The position numbers and the translations under genes are program-made. A model generated the notes under the pieces. It worked only from the letters and a program-made list of their open reading frames with translations, did no database searches and was not told the origin of the DNA. Shown here one piece after another: positions 9,768-16,924 of a stretch of DNA of 64,000 nucleotides. The stretch is from Psychrobacillus sp. FSL H8-0483 (GTDB lineage Bacteria; Bacillota; Bacilli; Bacillales_A; Planococcaceae), in NCBI RefSeq assembly GCF_038637725.1, contig NZ_CP152052.1, positions 2,587,501-2,651,500 on the forward strand, written 5' to 3'. The first letter of the stretch is position 1, and every line of letters begins with the position of its first letter.

Positions 9768-11120
9768 TTATGAATTCATTACATCGTATTTCTCTAAAAA
9801 CTTCGTATCAAAATCTCCAGATACAAACACTTCATGATTCATGAGCTTTTCATGGAAACCAATTGTTGTCTCTACACCTTGGATGGCGAATTCGCTAAGA
9901 GCACGTTTCATTTTCGCAATTGCTTCTTCTCGCGTTTCACCATACGTAATAAGCTTCGCTACCATCGAATCATAGAATGGCGGAATAGAATAGCCTGGAT
10001 AAACAGCAGAATCTACGCGAACGCCAAGTCCTCCTGGTGGTAAGTAAAATTCAACTAGACCTGGAGAAGGCATGAAGTTTTTAGCAGGATTTTCTGCGTT
10101 AATACGACATTCAATTGCCCATCCTTTAAGTTTAATATCTTTTTGTTTGAAAGGTAATTTTTCTCCCGCTGCCACTTTCAGCATTTGCTTAATTAAGTCA
10201 ATTCCCGTAATCATTTCTGTTACAGGGTGTTCTACTTGAATACGCGTATTCATTTCCATGAAATAGAATTTTTGATTGATGTGATCGAAAATAAATTCTA
10301 CTGTACCAGCACTGCGATAACCAACAGCAAGGGCAGCCTTCACAGCTGCTTCTCCCATTTCGGCACGAAGTTCTTCTGATAATGCTGGAGACGGCGCTTC
10401 TTCTACAAGTTTTTGCATGCGACGTTGAATAGAACAATCACGTTCGCCAAGGTGAACCGCATTCCCATGCGCATCTGCAAGAACTTGAATCTCTACATGA
10501 CGAAATACTTCGATATATTTTTCTAAGTACACACCTGGGTTACCAAATGCTGCTGCTGCTTCTTTTTGTGTAATTTTAATTCCTTTTATCAAATCTTCTT
10601 CGTCTTTTGCAACACGGATCCCTTTACCTCCACCACCAGCAGTAGCTTTAATAATCACAGGGAATCCGATTTCTTTTGCCACTTTTAATGCATCTTCTTC
10701 TGTTTCCACGATTCCTTTCGAACCTGGAACTGTTGGAACACCAGCTTTTTGCATGGTTTCTTTCGCAACATCTTTAATTCCCATACTTCGAATAGCTTGT
10801 GAAGTTGGACCGATAAATGTAATATCGCATTCTTCACATAGCTCCGCAAACTCTGCATTTTCTGCTAAAAATCCGTAACCTGGGTGGATCCCGTCACAGC
10901 CAGTAAGTTTAGCAACACTAATAATATTAGAGAAATTTAAATAGGAATCCTTTGATAATCTAGGACCGATACAATAAGCTTCGTCCGCAATTTGAACATG
11001 TAGTGCATCACGATCTGCTTCTGAATAGACAGCAACCGTTTCGATGTCCAATTCTTTACATGCACGAATGATACGAACTGCAATTTCACCACGATTGGCA
11101 ATTAGTACTTTTTTCATCAT
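9768..11120 (-). CDS. accC: Acetyl-CoA carboxylase biotin carboxylase subunit
   Basis: ATP-grasp enzyme that carboxylates the biotin on AccB in the first committed step of fatty acid synthesis. The 450-residue protein has the N-terminal KKVLIANRGEIAVRII, the glycine-rich ATP loop GGGGKGIRVA, the RHVEIQVLAD and GERDCSIQRRMQK motifs and the EMNTRIQVEHPVTE active-site signature. Two adjacent ATGs (11120 and 11117) follow AAAGGAG; either may be used. Operon with accB and yqhY. Confidence 0.97.
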   Translation of the reverse strand: MMKKVLIANRGEIAVRIIRACKELDIETVAVYSEADRDALHVQIADEAYCIGPRLSKDSYLNFSNIISVAKLTGCDGIHPGYGFLAENAEFAELCEECDITFIGPTSQAIRSMGIKDVAKETMQKAGVPTVPGSKGIVETEEDALKVAKEIGFPVIIKATAGGGGKGIRVAKDEEDLIKGIKITQKEAAAAFGNPGVYLEKYIEVFRHVEIQVLADAHGNAVHLGERDCSIQRRMQKLVEEAPSPALSEELRAEMGEAAVKAALAVGYRSAGTVEFIFDHINQKFYFMEMNTRIQVEHPVTEMITGIDLIKQMLKVAAGEKLPFKQKDIKLKGWAIECRINAENPAKNFMPSPGLVEFYLPPGGLGVRVDSAVYPGYSIPPFYDSMVAKLITYGETREEAIAKMKRALSEFAIQGVETTIGFHEKLMNHEVFVSGDFDTKFLEKYDVMNS

Positions 11121-11133
11121 CCTTGCTCCTTTC

Positions 11134-11631
11134 TTAGTTTTTTACGAGGAACAGAGGTTGACCGTATTCAACTAATTGTCCGTCTTTTACAAGAATTTCT
11201 ACAATCTCACCGTTCACTTCCGCTTCGATTTCGTTAAATAGTTTCATCGCTTCTACGATACAAACAATCGATTCGGAAGAAATTTTCGAACCAACTTGTA
11301 CATATGCCTCTGAATCTGGCGAAGAAGATTTATAAAAAGTTCCAACCATTGGAGAAGTGATTTTATGCAGATTGCTGTCTTCCAAAACAGGTGCTTTAAT
11401 TTCTTCCACTTTTTCTTTTGGTGTTTCGATTACAGGTTGTAAGTTAGCTTCTACTTCTTTTGGTTGTTCCACAACTACGGAAGAACTTTCAAATGTTTGT
11501 CCAGAAGTTAGTACAGAACCTTTATCATTCTTTTTTAATTTAATTTTAGTACCTTCTGATTCATATAAAAATTCATCTAGTGTAGACTGATCGATTAATT
11601 TAATAATTTCTCTAATTTCTTGGATTTTCAT
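11134..11631 (-). CDS. accB: Acetyl-CoA carboxylase biotin carboxyl carrier protein
   Basis: A 165-residue carrier with an N-terminal helix, a Pro/Glu/Val-rich linker (about 45-90) and a C-terminal biotinyl domain. The biotinylation motif is EAMKL, with the modified lysine at residue 130. AAAGGGAGATAGG precedes ATG 11631. It is the first gene of the accB-accC-yqhY transcript. Confidence 0.96.
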   Translation of the reverse strand: MKIQEIREIIKLIDQSTLDEFLYESEGTKIKLKKNDKGSVLTSGQTFESSSVVVEQPKEVEANLQPVIETPKEKVEEIKAPVLEDSNLHKITSPMVGTFYKSSSPDSEAYVQVGSKISSESIVCIVEAMKLFNEIEAEVNGEIVEILVKDGQLVEYGQPLFLVKN

Positions 11632-11802
11632 ATAACCTATCTCCCTTTGAATACATTATTAATACTACTCTACCCATTCTAGACGTTTTCAGCCTATTTT
11701 GAAATAGGAAACAATTAATTCTTATGAAATTTCCCTAAAACCGGTATATTTTTGCATTTTTCAAGTTCCTAAGCATTAAAAATTCTTTACTTTTTTTATG
11801 CA

Positions 11803-11831
11803 AACAAAAAAAGTGCCTCCGAGGCACTTTT
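11803..11831 (-). terminator. Terminator of the spoIIIA operon
   Basis: AAGTGCCTC/GAGGCACTT stem with T-run on the minus strand, just after the spoIIIAH stop. Confidence 0.85.
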
Positions 11832-11837
11832 CTTATG

Positions 11838-12365
11838 TTATTGTCCGTCAAATTTTACTTCTACTTTATAAGCTTGTGGCCACTCTCGTTTTACATTGTA
11901 AATAATATCAGAGGCTTTTTTTGGAGACGATTCATTTGAAACCACATCTATTAATACATTGTTATCCTCAATGCGAACGAACGCATCATCATAACCTAAT
12001 GATTTAATGATTAACTCTAGCATCGCTTCAGCAGAATCAACATTTACTAACTCTTCTATTTCGCTGTAAGCTTGATCTTTTTCTTCTGCTGTAAGATCGT
12101 TATTCCCTACTTTAGTTGTGAGTTGTTCACGAAGTTGACTTCGTTTCTCTTGTACTTCCATCCTCATTTCTTCAAAAGCATTGCTACTAGAAAGAAATGA
12201 TTGTTCATTTGACGAAGTTTCTACTAATCCTACCTCATCTAATGTATCATCAGAAAAAAGCTGGATTCCATCAAACGGTGATGGTCGTTCCGACATATAA
12301 AATACTGTAACTACTGCTACTAAGCTTAGTAATGTTAAAAACCAAACGGATCGTTTTCTATTCAT
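11838..12365 (-). CDS. spoIIIAH: Stage III sporulation protein AH
   Basis: Mother-cell half of the SpoIIIAH-SpoIIQ channel that links mother cell and forespore. One N-terminal membrane segment (about 6-24) is followed by an acidic linker and the C-terminal YscJ/FliF-like domain (about 60-175). At 175 residues it is shorter than B. subtilis SpoIIIAH (218), the loss being in the linker. GGAGG lies 10 bases before the ATG, inside the end of spoIIIAG. Confidence 0.9.
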   Translation of the reverse strand: MNRKRSVWFLTLLSLVAVVTVFYMSERPSPFDGIQLFSDDTLDEVGLVETSSNEQSFLSSSNAFEEMRMEVQEKRSQLREQLTTKVGNNDLTAEEKDQAYSEIEELVNVDSAEAMLELIIKSLGYDDAFVRIEDNNVLIDVVSNESSPKKASDIIYNVKREWPQAYKVEVKFDGQ

Positions 12366-12366
12366 A

Positions 12367-12792
12367 TCATTTATCCTCCAATTCCATTTCTTCTATTACA
12401 ATTCGATGCGGAGATATTTGTAAAACAGATGACAGGGTCTTTATTAAGTTATTTTGTATACGTTTATCGCTCGCTCCTTCCGCAACTACTAGTATTCCAA
12501 TCAGTTCCTCTTTGTCCTTCCCACTGTCACTTGTCCATTGGAAAAATGATACGTCACTTTCCGATGATTTTTCAGCGTTCGCTTCGTAATGAAAATAAAC
12601 TGCGACTCTACCAACTCCACTTATTTTTTCCAGAATTGTAGAAAGTTCTTCTGGAGATTGGGAAACTGGTTGAACTATATTCGCATTATCACTATCATTC
12701 CGACCAATTACTTCTGAAAAAAGTAGACTGATGATTAGAACAGCTATACTAATTACAACAAAACGAAAAGTGGGCTTTTGTTTAAATGGAAT
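12367..12792 (-). CDS. spoIIIAG: Stage III sporulation protein AG (short form, non-AUG start)
   Basis: The open frame runs from a stop at 12799-12801 to TGA at 12367 and contains no in-frame ATG, GTG or TTG near its 5' end. AAGGGTG lies at the right distance before an ATT codon at 12792, giving 141 residues. The peptide has a membrane segment at about 9-27, a variable linker, then the conserved SpoIIIAG end (LIGILVVAEGASDK and ISPHRIVIEEM). B. subtilis SpoIIIAG is 229 residues. It forms a ring in the feeding-tube channel. The identity is firm; the ATT start is inference. Confidence 0.8.
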   Translation of the reverse strand: MPFKQKPTFRFVVISIAVLIISLLFSEVIGRNDSDNANIVQPVSQSPEELSTILEKISGVGRVAVYFHYEANAEKSSESDVSFFQWTSDSGKDKEELIGILVVAEGASDKRIQNNLIKTLSSVLQISPHRIVIEEMELEDK

Positions 12793-12847
12793 TGTACTTC
12801 ACCCTTCTTTTCATAATGGATAACATACTTTATGCAAGACAACCTAT

Positions 12848-13006
12848 TTATATGAAGAGAAAGGACATAATCCAAAATATAATCGAAATTTTCACAAGAA
12901 AGCCTGTACGTTCCTTATCCATATGCTCTAATAGAATGGAGAGAATCTCACCGACGACAACTATGAGTAAAATACCATATAAAAGGGTTGAAACGACTGT
13001 AGTTAT
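12848..13006 (-). pseudogene. spoIIIAF: SpoIIIAF-like remnant, two membrane segments only, no standard start
   Basis: A 52-codon frame immediately after spoIIIAE encodes two hydrophobic segments separated by LLEHMDKERTG, resembling the two N-terminal helices of SpoIIIAF. The soluble C-terminal domain (most of the 206 residues in B. subtilis) is absent, and a stop at 12848 precedes spoIIIAG. No AUG, GUG or UUG begins the frame; the nearest candidate is ATA overlapping the spoIIIAE stop. It may be a decayed gene or a minimal subunit translated by coupling. Confidence 0.5.
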
Positions 13007-13914
13007 CCTTTCACACTTATAAGTAGTTTTGCAAAAAGCATGGTTAATATGATTGTGAAGAAAAATGCAAACGCGATTAACACTGAAATAATAGATAAGA
13101 CAAATAGTGTCTTTCCAATATCATCTAACAGTCCACTAATTTGTCCATCTATAAAAGGTTCTAAAATAGCACCTAGCAATCGATACAAGAAAGCAATTAA
13201 GATCGTTTGAATCGTTGGAATAGATACTAACACTAATACAGAAAACAATACGGCATTACCAGTAACTACAGATGCAGAGGATGAATAGTTTTTCATCGTA
13301 CTTATACTTTCTGTCAATAACGACCCGACAAAGGGTATATTATTTTGGATTAAGCGTTTGACCGTTTCATTGACTGCTCCACTTACAGTCCATGTGATGA
13401 CACCATTCACAGTCATAAAGAAACTATACAGGACAAGAATGATGGATGTTGATCCCACTAACGTCATTCGAATTAGATCCGACATCTTAGAAAACGATGT
13501 GGCTGGATGAATTCTCGTTATTAAATCAAAAATAAACGCTGCTAGTAATGCTGGTATTAATACCCTTTCTGCCAAAATGGACGTAAAGGTCGCAAATAAC
13601 ATTACCGCTGGGTTCCAAGAAGTTACTAATAATGCGCCACCTGAGATAGCTATACCTGCCGTAAGCAGAGGGTACACACCTAAAAAAAGATGAACTAACT
13701 GATTGGTTAGTGCTTGAATCATACCTACTGTTCGAAAAGCGGGCTCTAAACAGTAAAAACAAATAATCATGATAAATAATAATTTAAAGAGTCTTTTGCT
13801 ACTCGGAATAAACCACTCTAAGCAAACAAAAATAAAACCAAACAGGAGGATATACGTAAATGTTTGTATAACTTCTTTCACTGGCTGCAATACAGTTGAA
13901 ATTATTTCTTCCAT
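13003..13914 (-). CDS. spoIIIAE: Stage III sporulation protein AE
   Basis: Polytopic membrane protein of the SpoIIIA-SpoIIQ channel complex. The 303-residue sequence has about seven or eight hydrophobic segments and the family-like central region ISGGALLVTSWNPAVMLF with SILAERVLIPALLAAF. B. subtilis SpoIIIAE is about 400 residues with a cleaved N-terminal region; here the N-terminal part is missing and the protein begins in a membrane segment. Spacing to spoIIIAD is 14 bases. Confidence 0.85.
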   Translation of the reverse strand: MEEIISTVLQPVKEVIQTFTYILLFGFIFVCLEWFIPSSKRLFKLLFIMIICFYCLEPAFRTVGMIQALTNQLVHLFLGVYPLLTAGIAISGGALLVTSWNPAVMLFATFTSILAERVLIPALLAAFIFDLITRIHPATSFSKMSDLIRMTLVGSTSIILVLYSFFMTVNGVITWTVSGAVNETVKRLIQNNIPFVGSLLTESISTMKNYSSSASVVTGNAVLFSVLVLVSIPTIQTILIAFLYRLLGAILEPFIDGQISGLLDDIGKTLFVLSIISVLIAFAFFFTIILTMLFAKLLISVKG

Positions 13915-13928
13915 CCTAGTTCATTCCT

Positions 13929-14312
13929 TCAAGAGAGTAATCCCATTATCGATAAAAACTTTTCATAAAACTTCTTCATGTGTTGGAGCCAAACAAAGAG
14001 TAAGATTGCTTTTGTTGTAAATGTAATGATGATAGCTAGGCTTGTATATTCATAGTCTAAAAGAAGTTCTTCCACAATTTGAGATATAAAAAGTAAGATT
14101 ACCGAAAAAAGGAGAAGTTTAAATACGGGTAGAAGGGCTTCTGGTACGATCGAAATATACTGTGTAACAAAAGGAATAACGATGGATGTCACTAGATAAG
14201 TTAGAAATAGAAAGATATAAATGGTATAGATAATGGAATGTAACCGAGGATACGTTTCTTTTACTAGCTGCAATAAACAAAATGCGAGAATAATCGTTAC
14301 ATATACAACCAT
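13929..14312 (-). CDS. spoIIIAD: Stage III sporulation protein AD
   Basis: A 127-residue protein with about four membrane segments, length and topology matching SpoIIIAD (about 133). It lies between spoIIIAC and spoIIIAE in the conserved order. It is part of the mother-cell channel complex needed for sigma-G activity. Confidence 0.85.
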   Translation of the reverse strand: MVVYVTIILAFCLLQLVKETYPRLHSIIYTIYIFLFLTYLVTSIVIPFVTQYISIVPEALLPVFKLLLFSVILLFISQIVEELLLDYEYTSLAIIITFTTKAILLFVWLQHMKKFYEKFLSIMGLLS

Positions 14313-14315
14313 TTG

Positions 14316-14525
14316 TTAGCTCGTCATAAGAAGCCATTCTAAAAATGACGAAATCTCATAAAAGAATAGTTTTAATAAACGTAATAACTCGATTGTCATG
14401 TAGATATACCCAACAAAAAACAAGAAAAACGCGAATTCTTTCTTACCAGTTGACTCAAAAAACAAGTGAAGAATAGCTATTAATAAGCCTATACCCGCAA
14501 CTCGAAGTACATCGTGAAGTTCCAC
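14316..14525 (-). CDS. spoIIIAC: Stage III sporulation protein AC
   Basis: A 69-residue protein with two membrane segments and the family-like ARVAGIG-type N-terminus (here LRVAGIGLLIAILH) followed by GKKEFAFFLFFVGYIY. The GTG at 14525 is the start because GGGGGAGG sits 4 bases before it. No spoIIIAB or spoIIIAA lies upstream; the gene is first in its operon. Confidence 0.85.
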   Translation of the reverse strand: MELHDVLRVAGIGLLIAILHLFFESTGKKEFAFFLFFVGYIYMTIELLRLLKLFFYEISSFLEWLLMTS

Positions 14526-14549
14526 AATGCCTCCCCCTTCCATACAATT

Positions 14550-14578
14550 AGTATATGAAAGATTAGAAGAAAATATGA
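14550..14578 (-). promoter_or_regulatory. Putative sigma-E promoter of the spoIIIA operon
   Basis: TCATATT (14578-14572) and CATATACT (14557-14550) are 14 bases apart, close to the sigma-E consensus (KMATATT, CATACAHT). It lies between the efp terminator and spoIIIAC, where a mother-cell-specific promoter is expected. The match is by eye. Confidence 0.6.
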
Positions 14579-14609
14579 AAAAGAGCCTCGCAAAAGCGAG
14601 ACTCTTTTT
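14577..14609 (-). terminator. Terminator of efp
   Basis: AAAAAGAG-CTCGC/GCGAG-CTCTTTTT hairpin with one mismatch. It isolates efp from the following spoIIIA operon. Confidence 0.85.
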
Positions 14610-14668
14610 GTATATATATATTTGTGTCATTTAACCTCATGGTCAGCATTTTGCCATAGTCTTAAAAA

Positions 14669-15226
14669 TTATGCTCTTGAAACGTATGAACCCTCATCCG
14701 TGTTGATGATTAATTTATCTCCAACGTTGATGAAAAGTGGAACAGTAACAACTACGCCAGTTTCAAGCGTTGCCGTTTTAGAACCACCACCAGAAGTATC
14801 ACCTTTAATACCTGGTTCTGTTTCTGTTACTTCTAGTTCAACTGATTTTGGTAATTCTACTCCAAGCGTTTCCCCTTGGAACTGAATTACTTGAATTTCC
14901 ATGTTTTCACGTAAGAATTTTAATTCGTACTCAAGTTGTGTTTCGCTTAATTCGATTTGCTCGTATGAATCAGTATCCATGAACACATGTTGATCCCCAC
15001 TAGCATATAAATATTGCATTTTACGGTTATCGATTTGTGCTTTTTCTACTTTTTCACCTGCACGGAATGTTTTTTCGTTTACAGAACCATTACGTAGGTT
15101 TCTTAGTTTTGAACGCACAAAAGCGGCACCTTTACCTGGTTTTACATGTTGGAAATCAAGTACTCGGTAAAGTACTCCATCTACTAAAATTGTTAATCCT
15201 GTTTTAAAATCATTTACTGAAATCAT
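14669..15226 (-). CDS. efp: Translation elongation factor P
   Basis: A 185-residue three-domain tRNA mimic that relieves ribosome stalling at polyproline. The modified-lysine loop reads PGKGAAF, with the lysine at residue 32. A well-spaced GGAGGG precedes ATG 15226. It follows the Xaa-Pro peptidase gene by 16 bases, as in Bacillus. Confidence 0.97.
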   Translation of the reverse strand: MISVNDFKTGLTILVDGVLYRVLDFQHVKPGKGAAFVRSKLRNLRNGSVNEKTFRAGEKVEKAQIDNRKMQYLYASGDQHVFMDTDSYEQIELSETQLEYELKFLRENMEIQVIQFQGETLGVELPKSVELEVTETEPGIKGDTSGGGSKTATLETGVVVTVPLFINVGDKLIINTDEGSYVSRA

Positions 15227-15242
15227 TCTTTTCCCTCCAAAT

Positions 15243-16304
15243 TTAAGCTAGTATTAATAATTCTTTTGTGGAATGTGTTAGCTTTTCTAAACCATTTTCA
15301 GTTACAAGTGCATCATCTTCGATTCGAACACCGCCAATATTTGGCAAGTAAATACCAGGCTCAATCGTAATAACCATACCTGGTTCTAGTACAACATCCG
15401 AACGGAAAGATAACCCAGGACCTTCATGCACTTCTAGACCAATGCCATGTCCTAAAGAATGTCCAAATGCTTCACCGTATCCTTTTGATGCAATATAATC
15501 GCGTGCGATAGCGTCCGCTTCTTTCCCAGTCATACCTGGTTTTACTTTTTCTAAAGCAAGTAGTTGGGCATCCAAAACAACCTGATAAATCTCTTTTAAT
15601 AGTTCGGTCGGCTCTCCAACTGCTACAGTACGAGTTGTATCGGAAATGTATCCATTGTATACAGCTCCAAAGTCTAATGTAACAAAATCGCCTTCTTCAA
15701 TTACTTTATCCGTCGCAACTCCATGTGGAAGTGCAGAACGAATACCTGAAGCAACGATTGTATCAAAAGAAGAAGAAGTTGCACCACGCTTACGCATGAA
15801 AAATTCTAGCTCATTGGACACTTGAAGCTCTGTCATTCCTGGTTTTATGTATGTAACAATATGCTCGTATGCTTCATCCGCAATACGACAAGCTGCCTTT
15901 ATTATACTAATCTCTTCTTCGGTCTTAATCAAGCGAATTTTTTCTACTAACCCAGAAAGTGGTACTAAATCAGCTGAAATTGCTTGTTTGTACATTTCAA
16001 AACTACTGTAAGCCACATCATCTTTTTCAAAACCAAGAGAATGGATACCTAACTCACTCACTTGATTTGCCACTTCTTCGATTAATGTTTTCGTATGTTG
16101 TACAATACGGAAGTCTTTAATTTGACTTGCTGCTTGTTCTGTATAACGGAAATCAGTGATGAATACAGCATCCTGTTTAGAGACAATCGCAACACCTGCA
16201 GTACCAGTAAATCCGGTCATGTAACGTCTACTATGTCCATTCGTAATTAGTAATGCGTCAACACCTCGTTCTTCTAATGCAGCACGTAACTTTTCAAGTT
16301 TCAT
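15243..16304 (-). CDS. yqhT: Xaa-Pro peptidase family M24 (YqhT-like)
   Basis: A 353-residue creatinase/prolidase-type metallopeptidase. The N-terminal domain (about 1-125) precedes the pita-bread domain with metal ligands in [40 protein letters not shown] and GGVRIEDD. Expected to cleave dipeptides or peptides with proline in the second position. RBS GAGGG 6 bases before the ATG. Co-transcribed with efp. Confidence 0.93.
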   Translation of the reverse strand: MKLEKLRAALEERGVDALLITNGHSRRYMTGFTGTAGVAIVSKQDAVFITDFRYTEQAASQIKDFRIVQHTKTLIEEVANQVSELGIHSLGFEKDDVAYSSFEMYKQAISADLVPLSGLVEKIRLIKTEEEISIIKAACRIADEAYEHIVTYIKPGMTELQVSNELEFFMRKRGATSSSFDTIVASGIRSALPHGVATDKVIEEGDFVTLDFGAVYNGYISDTTRTVAVGEPTELLKEIYQVVLDAQLLALEKVKPGMTGKEADAIARDYIASKGYGEAFGHSLGHGIGLEVHEGPGLSFRSDVVLEPGMVITIEPGIYLPNIGGVRIEDDALVTENGLEKLTHSTKELLILA

Positions 16305-16377
16305 CTTTAGCCCTCATCTCATTTTCTAAATAACATCTATCTGTTATTTTAGCATAGGAAACGAGGACGGTAAATTT

Positions 16378-16800
16378 TCATTTACTTAATGGAGTATCCT
16401 GTGCATGAAAGATGGCTGATTCCATTAAAAATCGAACGAATATAATAACAATACATATAAAAGGTACGGATAGTTTTTTAATCGTCTTTTCAATTGAATC
16501 TGCATCTAAAATAATCCATTCTAAAGCAAATGCTATTAGTAATCCTAATACGAGGCTAGTAATCGACACCGGAACTTTTATGAATAAAATGCTAATATAA
16601 TACAAAGCAATACAGACAGCCCAAGTAAATAGAAATAAAACTCCCCATTTAACGGACACATTACTTTTACTAAACATCTCAAATGTATGCGAAAAACCAA
16701 TCGGATTCCATTTTATAAAATGAAAGTACGATAACATTTTCAGCATAATCAGCGTTCCCAGAGACGCAACCAAACTAGTACTAATAGATAAAGTTTTCAT
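16378..16800 (-). CDS. Integral membrane protein, YqhR-like by position
   Basis: A 140-residue protein with about four membrane segments. It occupies the yqhR position beside the Xaa-Pro peptidase and efp, but I see no firm sequence signature. AGGAG lies 13 bases before ATG 16800, longer than usual. Function unknown. Confidence 0.6.
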   Translation of the reverse strand: MKTLSISTSLVASLGTLIMLKMLSYFHFIKWNPIGFSHTFEMFSKSNVSVKWGVLFLFTWAVCIALYYISILFIKVPVSITSLVLGLLIAFALEWIILDADSIEKTIKKLSVPFICIVIIFVRFLMESAIFHAQDTPLSK

Positions 16801-16869
16801 AAATAAATCAAGTCTCCTTTTTCACTTAGTTTGTGTTTAGAAGAAAATTATTAAACAATAAAAAAGTAA

Positions 16870-16912
16870 ATAAAAACACACGCTGAAAAACTATTACTCA
16901 GCGTGTGTTTCT
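16870..16912 (-). terminator. Terminator of nrdJ
   Basis: ACACACGCTGA/TCAGCGTGTGT stem of 11 bp with a T-run on the minus strand. Confidence 0.9.
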
Positions 16913-16924
16913 TTTAGTTAATAA

